Positions 8,089-16,481 of a stretch of DNA of 31,629 nucleotides are shown here, in pieces. Origin of the DNA: HGM12998 sp900756495 (GTDB lineage: Bacteria > Bacillota > Clostridia > Oscillospirales > Oscillospiraceae); NCBI GenBank assembly GCA_958477305.1, contig CAUEFI010000026.1, forward strand, positions 1-31,629. The letters are read 5' to 3'. The notes below the pieces were generated by a model. That model saw only the letters and a program-made list of their open reading frames with translations, was not told the origin of the DNA and did no database searches. The translations under genes were made by a program, and so were the position numbers. Position 1 is the first letter of the stretch. Each line of letters starts with the position of its first letter.

Positions 8089-8158
8089 ATATCAAATCTC
8101 GTTGGAAGTATAAGAAAATTATAGCATAGATTTGATATTTTTGAACTGAATTTGATAT
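8089..8158. promoter_or_regulatory. Three operator-like sites ATTTGATAT between araC-type gene and GH3 gene
   Basis: The 11-mer AGATTTGATAT at 8128-8138 recurs in exact inverted form at 8089-8099 (ATATCAAATCT), and its ATTTGATAT core recurs directly at 8150-8158, exactly 20 bp after the core at 8130. Two direct half-sites about two helix turns apart plus one distal inverted site is the classical arrangement for AraC-type binding and looping. Binding by the adjacent regulator is inferred. Confidence 0.6.
8118..8145 (-). promoter_or_regulatory. Sigma-A promoter of the AraC-family regulator, extended -10
   Basis: On the minus strand TTCAAA (8145-8140), a 16-bp spacer, then TGCTATAAT with its TATAAT at 8123-8118. 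The operator copy at 8128-8138 lies inside the spacer, which would allow autorepression. Confidence 0.6.
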
Positions 8159-8159
8159 A
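8132..8159 (+). promoter_or_regulatory. Possible promoter of the GH3 beta-glucosidase gene
   Basis: TTGATA (8132-8137), a 16-bp spacer and GATATA (8154-8159) form a weak sigma-A-like pair, with TATACC at 8156-8161 as an alternative -10. Both boxes overlap the ATTTGATAT motifs, as expected for a promoter that needs or is blocked by the regulator. Confidence 0.35.
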
Positions 8160-8206
8160 CCATGCTGCCGAAATGAGCTATGCTGACAGAAAAGGAGGCG
8201 GCAGCC

Positions 8207-10480
8207 ATGGATATAAAGCGCATGATCGCTGAGATGACGCTGGAGGAGAAGGCGTCTCTGATGTCTGGAGCAAACAGTTGGGACACGCAGGAGATGAAAC
8301 GGGTCGGACTTCCGAAGATAACCATGTCGGACGGTCCCCACGGCCTGCGCAGGCAGGACAACTACGAGGGGACGGGAATGGAAGAGACCGTCAGCATTGC
8401 GCAAGGACATGCCTGCACAGTCACGACCCGCACCGCAATTGGCTGGCCGACGGCCTCTGCCCTGGCGGCCAGCTTCGACCGCGGACTGCTGCGAAAATTG
8501 GGCGGTCTGCTGGGGGACGAGTGTTTGGCCAATGACACCCAAGTGCTGCTGGGTCCCGGCGTGAACATCAAGCGCAGTCCCCTTTGTGGCAGAAACTTTG
8601 AATACTTTTCTGAGGATCCCTTTCTATCTGGTGAACTAGCCGCAGCGTATGTCTCCGGCTTGCAGGAAAAGGGCGTGTCTGCCTGTGTAAAGCACTTCGC
8701 GGCCAATAACCAGGAGTTCCGCCGCATGACAGTAAACAGCGTCGTATCTGAGCGTGCGCTGCGCGAGATTTATCTTCCGGCTTTTGAAGCTGCCGTAAGA
8801 GGAGGCGGCACCAAAAGCATCATGTGCTCCTACAACCTGATCAACGGCGTCTACGCCTGCGAAAACACCTGGCTGCTGGCGGACGTACTGCGGAAGGAGT
8901 GGGGATTTGATGGCATTGTGATGTCCGACTGGGGCGCCATGAACGACCGCGTGAAGGCCATTTGTGCGGGACTGGAGTTGGAGATGCCCGCCTCTGGTGG
9001 CATCAATGACCAAAAGCTGGTGGAGGCCGTGCGGAATGGAGCATTGGACGAAGCCATATTGGACCGTGCAGCAGAGCGCCTTCTGGTATGGATTGCCTGG
9101 TGCCTGGAGCACAAAAAGGCCGTTGGCATAAATCTGGATGAGCACCATACTGCTGCGGCAGACATTGCGGCGCAGTGTGCGGTGCTGCTGAAAAATGAGG
9201 GTGCCCTGCTGCCCCTCAAACAGAATCAAAAGATTGTCTTTATTGGTTCTTTCGCAAGATCTCCGCGCATCCAGGGCGGCGGCTCCAGCCATATTATAAA
9301 CTATAAGATCGATTCTGCTCTGGAAGCGGTCAAAGGCTACGCAGACGTGCAGTTTGTGGAGATGTTCAACGAAGACAGGCCTGTTGCGGCACAGTGGCAG
9401 CAGGCGATCGACGCGGCTAAGGCAGCTGATGTGGCGGTGATCTTTGCGGGGCTTCCCGATTCTTACGAATCAGAAGGGTTTGACCGGAGGCATTTGGACC
9501 TTCCAGACTGTCAGAATGAGGCGATTGCCGCCATCGCCGCCGTGCAGAAAAATACTGCTGTGCTCCTTCAGACAGGCAGTCCGGTGGTTTTGCCGTGGCT
9601 GAACGAGGTAAAGGCTGTACTGAACCTCTATCTCGCCGGAGAGGGGGCCGGCACCGCTGCAGTGCAGCTGCTTTTTGGAACGGTGAATCCCTCAGGTAAA
9701 TTGGCGGAAACTTATCCGCTGCGCCTAGAGGATACGCCTGCTTACCCTGATTATGGCAAGAGCCGTCTGGACGCTGTTTACGGAGAAGGGATTTATGTCG
9801 GTTACCGGCACTACGATGTACGAAAGTTGGACGTACTCTTTCCCTTTGGGTACGGTTTGAGCTATACCGATTTTGCACTCTCCAACCTGCGCCTGAGCAG
9901 CGCTGTGCTGAGGGGAGATATGACTATCACCGTCTGTGTGGACGTGACGAACACAGGTGCAGTAGCCGGCGCGGAAGTTATGCAGGTCTATGTAGGATTC
10001 AACGGCGAGGACACAGTGGGACGCCCCCTTCGGGAATTAAAGGGATTCGACAAGGTCTTTCTGCAGCCGGGAGAGTCGAAATCGGTTTCCATCCCGCTTG
10101 ACCGCCGGGCCTTTTCCTATTACGAAACGCGGAGCCAGGACTGGTACGCCGAGGCGGGCGAGTACACAGTTTTTGCCGGCACCTCCAGCCGTGATCTGCC
10201 GCTAACAGCTTCGGTTACAGTCATCTCCGAGCCGCTGCCCCTGCCGGACTTTCCGCGCATCACTGTAGCCGACCTGGTAGCCAGAGCAGAGACGGCGGAG
10301 GAGCAGAGATGCATCTACTCCCATTTGGGCAACTTTGGCGCGGGGCTGAACAGCCTCGCTGGGGAAGCTGGAAGAGGCGCCATGGTGGCGGCCATGATGG
10401 ATGCCATGCCGCTTCACTCCGTCAAGTCTTTCGCCGCTGTATCAGAAGATAAGCTGAGAAAGCTCGCGGAGACACTTTAA
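8207..10480 (+). CDS. Glycoside hydrolase family 3 beta-glucosidase-like enzyme
   Basis: A 757-residue cytoplasmic GH3 enzyme with no signal peptide. The ATG at 8207 is chosen because AAAAGGAGG sits 8 bases ahead; an in-frame ATG at 8180 lies before that site. Residues 1-290 are the GH3 N-terminal barrel, with SDGPHGLR, KHFAANNQE and GFDGIVMSDWGA, in which Asp241 is the expected catalytic nucleophile. Residues 320-560 are the GH3 C-terminal domain (AVLLKNEGALLPL; SEGFDRRHLDLP; LAGEGAGTAAVQLLFG.VNPSGKL). Residues near 580-680 form the fibronectin-III-like domain (YGLSYTDF; VTNTGAVAGAEVMQVYV). The last 70 residues are an extra helical tail. It probably cleaves imported beta-glucosides or other short plant-derived glycosides. 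No transporter gene is linked. Confidence 0.93.
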   Translation: MDIKRMIAEMTLEEKASLMSGANSWDTQEMKRVGLPKITMSDGPHGLRRQDNYEGTGMEETVSIAQGHACTVTTRTAIGWPTASALAASFDRGLLRKLGGLLGDECLANDTQVLLGPGVNIKRSPLCGRNFEYFSEDPFLSGELAAAYVSGLQEKGVSACVKHFAANNQEFRRMTVNSVVSERALREIYLPAFEAAVRGGGTKSIMCSYNLINGVYACENTWLLADVLRKEWGFDGIVMSDWGAMNDRVKAICAGLELEMPASGGINDQKLVEAVRNGALDEAILDRAAERLLVWIAWCLEHKKAVGINLDEHHTAAADIAAQCAVLLKNEGALLPLKQNQKIVFIGSFARSPRIQGGGSSHIINYKIDSALEAVKGYADVQFVEMFNEDRPVAAQWQQAIDAAKAADVAVIFAGLPDSYESEGFDRRHLDLPDCQNEAIAAIAAVQKNTAVLLQTGSPVVLPWLNEVKAVLNLYLAGEGAGTAAVQLLFGTVNPSGKLAETYPLRLEDTPAYPDYGKSRLDAVYGEGIYVGYRHYDVRKLDVLFPFGYGLSYTDFALSNLRLSSAVLRGDMTITVCVDVTNTGAVAGAEVMQVYVGFNGEDTVGRPLRELKGFDKVFLQPGESKSVSIPLDRRAFSYYETRSQDWYAEAGEYTVFAGTSSRDLPLTASVTVISEPLPLPDFPRITVADLVARAETAEEQRCIYSHLGNFGAGLNSLAGEAGRGAMVAAMMDAMPLHSVKSFAAVSEDKLRKLAETL

Positions 10481-10514
10481 AATAGCGGGTACCGGCTTTC
10501 ATATCGGTGAGGAT

Positions 10515-10557
10515 TCCCAAAAGGGAGACACGACAAAGTCGTGTCTCCCTTTTGGGA
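10515..10557 (+). terminator. Rho-independent terminator after the GH3 gene
   Basis: A perfect 20-bp stem (10515-10534 with 10538-10557) closes an AAA loop; the core is GGGAGACACGAC / GTCGTGTCTCCC with TTTT on the 3' arm. It starts 34 bases after the stop codon. Confidence 0.9.
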
Positions 10558-10683
10558 TCCGGAGATGGAGGCTTAAGCCCCCAACGGATTGCCCCATGAG
10601 CACCTGAAGGCGGCGCCACCTCAGTGAAGTGATATATTTTCTTCATGCCTATCATTCGGAATACGATCCCCACTTCGGTTGAT

Positions 10684-10712
10684 TTCCCAGATGACGGACT
10701 TTATGATATAAT
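10684..10712 (+). promoter_or_regulatory. Promoter of the two-component system, extended -10
   Basis: TGATATAAT (TATAAT at 10707-10712) is a strong extended -10 box. The 17-bp spaced -35 position (10684-10689, TTCCCA) is poor, as is usual for extended -10 promoters. The response regulator starts 50 bases downstream. Confidence 0.55.
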
Positions 10713-10762
10713 CAATTTCATCATGGGACAGGTGTTTTGAAAGAAATCTATGGAGAGCGCAT

Positions 10763-11446
10763 ATGAAGCATATATTACTTTTGGAAGATGACCAGGCGCT
10801 TGGCCGTGGGATCGCCATGGCGCTTGAAACGCCGGACTGTGCCGTTATCTGTTCCGGCACTCTGCGGCAGGCGGCAGAGCATTTGGCGGATCAGCGATTT
10901 GAGCTGCTGATTTTGGATATCAATCTGCCAGACGGAAGCGGCCTGGACCTGCTGCGTCAGGTGCGGGCAGGGGGCGACGCCACCCCGGTGATCCTGCTTA
11001 CCGCCAACGATTTGGAACTGGAAGAGGTCACCGGCCTGGAGGCCGGGGCGGACGACTACATTACCAAGCCCTTCTCCCTGGCGGTGCTCCGGGCCCGGGT
11101 GAATGCCCAACTCCGCCGAAGCGCCCCCAAGGCCTCGCCCGTTGTAACGGCAGGCCCCTTTGCCTTTGATTTTGAGCGAATGGACTTCCGCCGGGATGGG
11201 GTAGCGGTGGAGCTCTCCAAGACCGAGCAGAAGCTGCTGCGGGTGCTGGTGGAAAGCCGGGGACATGCTGTGTCACGGGCCACACTGGTGGACCGGGTGT
11301 GGACCGACGGCGCGGAGTTTGTGGAAGAGAACGCCCTTTCCGTTACGGTCAAGAGGCTGCGCGGCAAACTGGAGGCCGACCCGTCCAAACCGGAATATCT
11401 GAAAACGGTGTACGGTATCGGCTACACCTGGGCGGTGAAGCTATGA
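10763..11446 (+). CDS. OmpR-family DNA-binding response regulator
   Basis: A 227-residue response regulator. Receiver domain 1-115 has the acidic pair E8-D9-D10, phosphoacceptor Asp52 in LLILDINLPDGSG, Thr80 in ILLTA, and Lys102 in DDYITKPFS. The C-terminal winged helix (about 130-225) has VELSKTEQKLLRVLVE, VDRVW and LSVTVKRLRGKLE, typical of OmpR/PhoB. Its last codon overlaps the kinase start (ATGA at 11443-11446), so the two are translationally coupled. It most likely activates the ABC transporter genes that follow. Confidence 0.95.
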   Translation: MKHILLLEDDQALGRGIAMALETPDCAVICSGTLRQAAEHLADQRFELLILDINLPDGSGLDLLRQVRAGGDATPVILLTANDLELEEVTGLEAGADDYITKPFSLAVLRARVNAQLRRSAPKASPVVTAGPFAFDFERMDFRRDGVAVELSKTEQKLLRVLVESRGHAVSRATLVDRVWTDGAEFVEENALSVTVKRLRGKLEADPSKPEYLKTVYGIGYTWAVKL

Positions 11447-12342
11447 CCGGGTATCTTGCAGCGGGTGCCGCCGTACTGCTTGCGCTGGCTGTGGTTGCCT
11501 ATGACCGCTGGCAGATATCCCGCACCATCCGGCGGCTGGATGATATGCTCACTGCGGCCATGAACGGCAGCTTTTCCGAGGAGACCTTTGACGAGAGCCG
11601 CCTGTCCTCCCTGGAGAGCCGTTTGGCCCGATACCTAACGGCCAGTTTTCTGTCCGGCAGGAAGGTACAGGAGCAGAAGGGGCAGATCAGCGCCCTAATC
11701 TCCGATATCTCTCATCAGACCAAAACACCGGTGGCCAATTTACAGCTGTATACCCAGCTGCTCCTGGAGCAGCCCCTGACACCCCAGGAGGCGGAATGCG
11801 CCCGGGTCATTTCCGCTCAGGTCGATAAACTCCAGACGCTTATTGAGGCTCTGGTCAAAACTTCAAGGCTGGAGACCGGTATCCTGGTGGTCCATCCCGA
11901 GCCTGCAGAAATCGCCTGGGTGGTAGAACGGGCCGTTGCGCAGTATGCGGCAAAAGCGGCTGGAAAAGGGATCGCCCTCACGGTGGAGCAGGCGGATGGC
12001 GCGGCGGTCTTTGACGCCAAGTGGACGGAGGAGGCGGTATGCAACCTGCTGGACAACGCGGTGAAATACACCCCCGCCGGGGGGATGGTGACTGTGAATG
12101 TGAAAAATTACGAGCTGTTCTCCTCCATCCAGGTGGCCGATACCGGTCCGGGCATCCCAGAAACGGATCAGGCAAAAATTTTCGGGCGGTTTTACCGTGC
12201 GCCTGACAACTATCATGCGGAGGGTGTGGGCATTGGACTCTATCTCACCCGACAGATTGCGGAAAAACAGGGCGGATATGTGAAGGTGCAAAGCACACTC
12301 GGAAAGGGAAGCGTGTTTTCCCTCTTCCTTCCCCGCCCGTAA
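11443..12342 (+). CDS. Sensor histidine kinase, short-sensor type
   Basis: A 299-residue membrane kinase. One N-terminal transmembrane helix (about 4-20) leads directly into a HAMP-like linker; there is no extracellular sensor domain. The H-box is SDISHQTKTPVANL with His91, the N-box NLLDNAVKYTP (Asn201, Asn205), G1 VADTGPGIP and G2 GVGIGLYLTRQ. The ATG at 11443 is used since it overlaps the regulator stop; longer frames would run inside the regulator gene. Such sensor-poor kinases next to FtsX-type ABC transporters usually take their signal from the transporter or the membrane itself, as in peptide-antibiotic sensing modules. That role is inferred from context. Confidence 0.94.
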   Translation: MTGYLAAGAAVLLALAVVAYDRWQISRTIRRLDDMLTAAMNGSFSEETFDESRLSSLESRLARYLTASFLSGRKVQEQKGQISALISDISHQTKTPVANLQLYTQLLLEQPLTPQEAECARVISAQVDKLQTLIEALVKTSRLETGILVVHPEPAEIAWVVERAVAQYAAKAAGKGIALTVEQADGAAVFDAKWTEEAVCNLLDNAVKYTPAGGMVTVNVKNYELFSSIQVADTGPGIPETDQAKIFGRFYRAPDNYHAEGVGIGLYLTRQIAEKQGGYVKVQSTLGKGSVFSLFLPRP

Positions 12343-12349
12343 TGGGCTT

Positions 12350-12376
12350 CTTTCAAAACTGTCACATTCTTGAAAG
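12350..12376. promoter_or_regulatory. Inverted repeat, candidate response-regulator site
   Basis: CTTTCAA, 13 bases, TTGAAAG form a perfect 7-bp inverted repeat just after the kinase stop and about 75 bases before the ABC ATPase start. TTGAAA in the right arm could also act as a -35 box, but no good -10 lies 16-18 bases on. Confidence 0.35.
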
Positions 12377-12399
12377 TATCAGGACAGATTTCCGTGGTA

Positions 12400-12435
12400 A
12401 AGTCTGTATTGTCAAAAGACGGTACAGACTTTTTT
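12400..12435 (+). terminator. Terminator-like hairpin between kinase and ABC genes
   Basis: A 9-bp stem AAGTCTGTA / TACAGACTT (12400-12408 with 12423-12431) encloses an inner GTC-AAAA-GAC hairpin and runs into a T-tract to 12435, three bases before the ribosome site of the ATPase gene. It could terminate or attenuate read-through from the kinase gene. Confidence 0.5.
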
Positions 12436-12451
12436 ATTGGAGGAGAACAGC

Positions 12452-13120
12452 ATGACGATTTTACAGACTAAGGCTCTGAAGAAATATTACGGCTCCGGAG
12501 ATACCCAGGTAAAGGCCCTGGATGGCGTGGACCTGAACGTGGAACAAGGTGAATTTGTGGCCATTGTGGGCACCTCCGGATCCGGCAAGTCCACCCTCCT
12601 CCATATGCTGGGCGGGCTGGACCGGCCCACCTCGGGCACGGTCACCGTGGACGGCAAGGACATCTTTGCCCTCAAGGACGAGACCCTGACGATCTTCCGC
12701 CGCCGGAAGATCGGCTTTGTATTCCAGTCCTACAACCTGGTGCCGGTACTCAGTGTGTGGGAGAACATCATCCTGCCCATTCAGCTGGACGGGAACAAGG
12801 TGGATATGGACTATGTCAAGGAGGTCATCGCCACTTTGGGCCTGGAGAAGAAGCTGCAAAACCTGCCCAACCAGCTTTCCGGCGGCCAGCAGCAGCGGGT
12901 GGCCATCGCCCGGGCCCTGGCCACCAAGCCCGCTATTCTTCTGGCCGACGAGCCCACCGGCAACCTGGACAGCCGGACCAGTCAGGATGTACTCAGTCTC
13001 ATGAAGGTGACCGGTCAGAAGTTTGCCCAGACCATGGTAATGATCACCCACAACGAGGAGATCGCTCAGATGGCCGGCCGCATCGTCCGCATCGAGGACG
13101 GGCGGATCGTGACGCGGTAA
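12452..13120 (+). CDS. ABC transporter ATP-binding protein (MacB/LolD type)
   Basis: A 222-residue ATPase from the ATG at 12452 behind TTGGAGGAG; a TTG at 12437 lies on the ribosome site and is unlikely. Walker A GTSGSGKST (40-48), Q-loop FQSYNLVP, signature LSGGQQQRV (142-150), Walker B ILLADEP (162-168) and the H-loop MITHNEE are all intact. The family serves FtsX-type permeases (MacB, LolCDE, BceAB, YtrEF) that pull substrates out of the membrane or sense peptides. The permease gene follows after 13 bases. Confidence 0.95.
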   Translation: MTILQTKALKKYYGSGDTQVKALDGVDLNVEQGEFVAIVGTSGSGKSTLLHMLGGLDRPTSGTVTVDGKDIFALKDETLTIFRRRKIGFVFQSYNLVPVLSVWENIILPIQLDGNKVDMDYVKEVIATLGLEKKLQNLPNQLSGGQQQRVAIARALATKPAILLADEPTGNLDSRTSQDVLSLMKVTGQKFAQTMVMITHNEEIAQMAGRIVRIEDGRIVTR

Positions 13121-13133
13121 GGAGGCGAACGAT

Positions 13134-15791
13134 ATGAAGGTCTCCAACCGCGGCTGTATCCGCCGCCTCAGCCTGCGCTCTCTGCTCGCCAGCCGTACCA
13201 GGAATATCGTGGCAGTGCTGGCCATCGCCTTGACGGCGGTGCTTTTTACCTCTCTGTTTACCATCGCCTTCTCCATCAACGAGGGCATCCAGCAAAATAC
13301 CTTCCGTCAGGTGGGCGGCTACTCCCACGGCGGCTTTAAGTATCTGGCAGAAGAACAATTTGAAGCATTAAAGGACGATCCTCTGATCGCCCAGTGGGGG
13401 CTGCGCCGCTTTCTGGGCATGCCCGCGGAGGAGCCGTTCAACAAGTCCCATGTGGAGATCGGCTACTCCGATGCCAATGAAGCCCGCTGGATGTACTGCG
13501 AACCGGTGGTGGGGCGGCTCCCCCAGGAGGGCACCGACGAGGCGGCCACCGACACCCGTGTCCTGGAGCTGCTGGGGGTGGAACCGGAGCTGGGGGCACA
13601 ATTTACCGTCACCTTTGCGGTGGACGGCCATGAGACGGCCCAGACATTCACCCTGTGCGGCTGGTGGGAGTACGACGAGGCGATTGCCGCCAACCACATT
13701 CTCATCCCTGAGAGCCGGGTGGACGCAGTACTGGCGGAGGTAGGGGTGACCCCTCCCGGAAGCGACGGCATGACCGGATCCTGGAATCTGGATGTAATGC
13801 TCCAGCACGGCGCCCGCTCCATTGCCGCCGATCTGGATAAAATTCTTGCAGACCACGGCTATCAGGTGGAAACCCCGGGGGAGGCCAACTACATTTCCAC
13901 CGGCGTCAACTGGGGCTATACCGGGGCGCAGCTTTCCGATAAGCTGGACCCCAGCGTGGTGGCCATCATAGTGGGTATGGTGGCGCTGATTCTGCTCACC
14001 GGATACCTTATCATCTACAATGTGTTCCAGATTTCGGTGGCCGGGGACATCCGCTTTTACGGCCTGCTGAAAACCATCGGCACCACGCCCCGGCAGCTCC
14101 GTCGGATCATCCGCACCCAGGCTTTGCTCCTCTCTCTGGTAGGGATCCCCGCCGGACTGCTGTTGGGCTGGCTGCTGGGCGGCGTACTCACTCCTGTCGT
14201 TACCGCCCGGCTCAATGCCGTGACCACCATGGTGTCGGTAAGCCCGCTCCTCTTTGCGGGCGCGGCAATCTTTGCCCTGGTGACCGTCCTCATTTCCTGC
14301 AGCCGCCCCGGCCGTCTGGCCGGTAAAGTCTCTCCGGTAGAGGCGGTGCGCTACACGGAGGGCAAGACGCTGAAGCGGAACGGGAAACGAAACGGCAAGG
14401 GCGTGTCTCTGCTGTCCATGGCCTGGGCCAACCTGGGCCGCAGCCGGGGCAAGACGGTGATCACTGTCTTGTCTTTGGCCCTGGCGGTCGTACTGCTGAC
14501 CATGACGGTCACCTTCACAGGCGGCTTTGATTTGGACAAATATGTGTCCAACTTCACCGCCAGCGACTTTATCCTGGCTGATGCGGGGCAGTTCCAGACC
14601 GGTGGGGACAGCTTCAACGAAGATATGGCGGTTCCCCGGGAGGTCATTGGTGCCGTGGACGCTCAGGGCGGCATCACGGAGAGCGGCCGCGTCTACGGTA
14701 AGACTGCTCCGGCGTTGGAATTTGTCACCGAGGAATATTACCGCTCCACATGGGGCCGGTGGAACACCCAGGAACAGCTGGACAGTATGATTCAATTTAT
14801 CGACCGCACTGAGGAGGGCCTGTTGGCAGACCGGGTGCAGCTTTACGGCATGGAGTCTTTTGCTCTGGACCATTTGACAGTGCTGAACGGAGATCTCTCC
14901 AAGCTCAATGATTCCGATGGTAACTACATCGCCGCCGTATACAGCGCCGACGACTACGGCAACCCGGAGATGGACAGCCACTGGGCCCGTTTGGGGGACA
15001 CGGTGACCATCCGCTATGTGGAGGAGTACGAATACTATAACCCCACCACCGGAGAGGTCTACGGCACCCAGGAGAATGTTCCGGAAAACGCCCTTTGGGC
15101 CGAGCGCGCGGCGAAATACCGGGACGTGGACTACACCGTGGCCGCCCTGGTGACAGTGCCCACCGCCCTGAGCTACCGATACTATGGCGCGGACGAATTT
15201 GTCATGGGGGCGGAGACTTTTATCCGGGATACGGGTACCGACTGCGTCATGTACTACGCCTTTGATACTACCGGCGAGGCCAACGCCGCCATGGAATCCT
15301 TCCTGGCGGACTATACGGAGAATGTGAATCCGCAGTTTGATTACGAGAGCAAGACCACCTATGCCGGGGAGTTTGAGAGTACCCGGAGTATGTTCCTGCT
15401 ATTGGGCGGAGCTCTGAGCTTTATTGTAGGTCTGGTGGGTGTGCTCAACTTCTTCAACGCCATCCTCACCAGCATCACCGCCCGCCGCCGGGAGCTGGCG
15501 GTACTCCAATCCATCGGCATGACAGCCCGACAGCTGCGGACCATGTTGGCTCTGGAAGGGCTGCTCTATACCCTGGGAGCCACCCTGCTGGCCCTGGCAC
15601 TGATTTTGGTGACCGCGCCCTTTGTGGGCCCTGCCCTCAACGGACTAATCTGGTTTTTCACCTATCGGTTCACCCTCTGCCCTGTTGCCGTGGTGCTGCC
15701 GCTGTTTGCGGCGCTGGGGATCGCCATCCCGGTGTTTACCTGCCGGGCCGCCCAGCGCTATTCCGTAGTGGAGCGCCTGCGGCAGGAATAA
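13134..15791 (+). CDS. FtsX-type ABC transporter permease
   Basis: An 885-residue membrane protein with two FtsX (MacB-like) units. A first helix (about 18-42) anchors an external domain of some 230 residues. Three helices follow near 275-390, with the cytoplasmic FtsX motif AGDIRFYGLLKTIGTTPRQL. A further helix (about 435-460) leads into a second external domain of about 290 residues, rich in Tyr, Asp and Glu, and three final helices carry the second coupling motif RRRELAVLQSIGMTARQLR. It pairs with the upstream ATPase and is probably controlled by the two-component system. Likely roles are export of, or resistance to, membrane-active peptides, or cell-envelope remodelling; the substrate cannot be told. 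Overlapping long open frames on the minus strand are shadows. Confidence 0.93.
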   Translation: MKVSNRGCIRRLSLRSLLASRTRNIVAVLAIALTAVLFTSLFTIAFSINEGIQQNTFRQVGGYSHGGFKYLAEEQFEALKDDPLIAQWGLRRFLGMPAEEPFNKSHVEIGYSDANEARWMYCEPVVGRLPQEGTDEAATDTRVLELLGVEPELGAQFTVTFAVDGHETAQTFTLCGWWEYDEAIAANHILIPESRVDAVLAEVGVTPPGSDGMTGSWNLDVMLQHGARSIAADLDKILADHGYQVETPGEANYISTGVNWGYTGAQLSDKLDPSVVAIIVGMVALILLTGYLIIYNVFQISVAGDIRFYGLLKTIGTTPRQLRRIIRTQALLLSLVGIPAGLLLGWLLGGVLTPVVTARLNAVTTMVSVSPLLFAGAAIFALVTVLISCSRPGRLAGKVSPVEAVRYTEGKTLKRNGKRNGKGVSLLSMAWANLGRSRGKTVITVLSLALAVVLLTMTVTFTGGFDLDKYVSNFTASDFILADAGQFQTGGDSFNEDMAVPREVIGAVDAQGGITESGRVYGKTAPALEFVTEEYYRSTWGRWNTQEQLDSMIQFIDRTEEGLLADRVQLYGMESFALDHLTVLNGDLSKLNDSDGNYIAAVYSADDYGNPEMDSHWARLGDTVTIRYVEEYEYYNPTTGEVYGTQENVPENALWAERAAKYRDVDYTVAALVTVPTALSYRYYGADEFVMGAETFIRDTGTDCVMYYAFDTTGEANAAMESFLADYTENVNPQFDYESKTTYAGEFESTRSMFLLLGGALSFIVGLVGVLNFFNAILTSITARRRELAVLQSIGMTARQLRTMLALEGLLYTLGATLLALALILVTAPFVGPALNGLIWFFTYRFTLCPVAVVLPLFAALGIAIPVFTCRAAQRYSVVERLRQE

Positions 15792-15797
15792 AAGAAT

Positions 15798-15832
15798 CAG
15801 GCCTCAATAAGCGAGCGGCTTATTGAGGCCTG
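15798..15832 (+). terminator. Hairpin after the ABC permease
   Basis: A perfect 15-bp stem (core GGCCTCAATAAGC / GCTTATTGAGGCC) with a 5-nt loop begins seven bases after the permease stop. The T-tract is weak (GGTTCTC), but position and stability fit a terminator. Confidence 0.7.
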
Positions 15833-15851
15833 GTTCTCATAAAATAAAATT

Positions 15852-15887
15852 CGTCTGTTTTCTGCATGTAAGCGCAGAAAACAGACG
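15852..15887. terminator. Second hairpin, possible bidirectional terminator
   Basis: A 14-bp perfect stem CGTCTGTTTTCTGC / GCAGAAAACAGACG with an 8-nt loop. On the minus strand it is followed by a T-rich tail (AATTTTATTTTA), so it may stop transcripts reading out of the tRNA gene. Confidence 0.55.
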
Positions 15888-15958
15888 GCAAGATTTTGGA
15901 AGGAACGGTTAAAATCGATATTTTGAAGTTTCCCCAGCATTATAGGAGGACCACCTAA

Positions 15959-16044
15959 CGGCCCTTCTGGGCCGCGGCGCTTTTGCGCCGTACAAGCGTT
16001 GCGCCGCAGGCGAAACCTTGGCGGAGGCGGAATTCATTTCCGCC
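15959..16044. repeat. Cluster of short perfect hairpins, possible dispersed repeat
   Basis: CGGCCC-TTCT-GGGCCG (15959-15974) and CGGCGC-TTTT-GCGCCG (15975-15990) are back to back, and GGCGGAA-TTCAT-TTCCGCC (16026-16044) follows. The segment codes for nothing recognisable and lies between two transcription units. The hairpin-dense, GC-rich make-up resembles REP/BIME-like or small non-autonomous repeats, but only one copy is seen in this window. Confidence 0.45.
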
Positions 16045-16094
16045 GAGCATTGAGATCACCGAAGGGTGGAGGCCGCCCCTGGCGGCTGGAACCC

Positions 16095-16134
16095 AAAACA
16101 AAAGGCAACTGCGAAAGCAGTTGCCTTTTGTTTT
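16095..16134 (-). terminator. Terminator of the tRNA-Leu gene
   Basis: A perfect 18-bp stem with a GAAA loop (core AAGGCAACTGC / GCAGTTGCCTT), whose minus-strand 3' arm ends in a T-rich tract, begins at the CCA end of the tRNA. Confidence 0.9.
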
Positions 16135-16218
16135 GGTGCGGGCATGGGGACTCGAACCCCAACGCATCACTGCACGAGAACCTAAATCTCGCATGTCTAC
16201 CAATTCCATCATGCCCGC
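16134..16218 (-). tRNA. tRNA-Leu (anticodon UAG)
   Basis: The 85-nt gene starts GCGGGCATGATGGAATTGG at 16218. Its acceptor stem GCGGGCA pairs with TGCCCGC, followed by discriminator A and an encoded CCA (16136-16134). The D-arm has TTGGTAGAC, the anticodon arm CGAGA-TTTAGGT-TCTCG gives anticodon TAG, a short variable arm follows, and the T-arm reads GGGGTTCGAGTCCCC. It reads CUA and, by wobble, other CUN leucine codons. Confidence 0.97.
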
Positions 16219-16481
16219 GGATGTGAGCAGCAGGGTTCCCTGTCGCTATTTTGTTGCCCTCTGTTTTTACACGGCGAGGAACCGAGGAGGAGCATAACGC
16301 TTGATCCGCAATTATAAAACCAGGACGAACCTGCTTTTACCAAAAAGTAAACGCGGCGGGTGCAGAAAACCTTCACTAAGATGACAGTACCTAAACATCA
16401 TATCCGCTAGTTCCATCATATCCGCAGCGTTCAGCATAAAATGTTGTTCCCTATTTTAACATTCCCGCAGGAAAAAGTCAA
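16219..16481. promoter_or_regulatory. Region upstream of tRNA-Leu and pdxK-like gene; likely tRNA promoter
   Basis: On the minus strand TATAAT lies at 16316-16311, about 85 bases ahead of mature tRNA-Leu, without a good -35 box (TAAAAG at 17 bp). Nothing coding is seen in the rest. Confidence 0.35.

Noticed and set aside
13368..14981. Open minus-strand frame of 537 codons
   Set aside because: Mirror of the ABC permease gene; no family motifs and no ribosome site.
16138..16297. Small open frames across the tRNA
   Set aside because: They overlap tRNA-Leu and its terminator and have no coding support.
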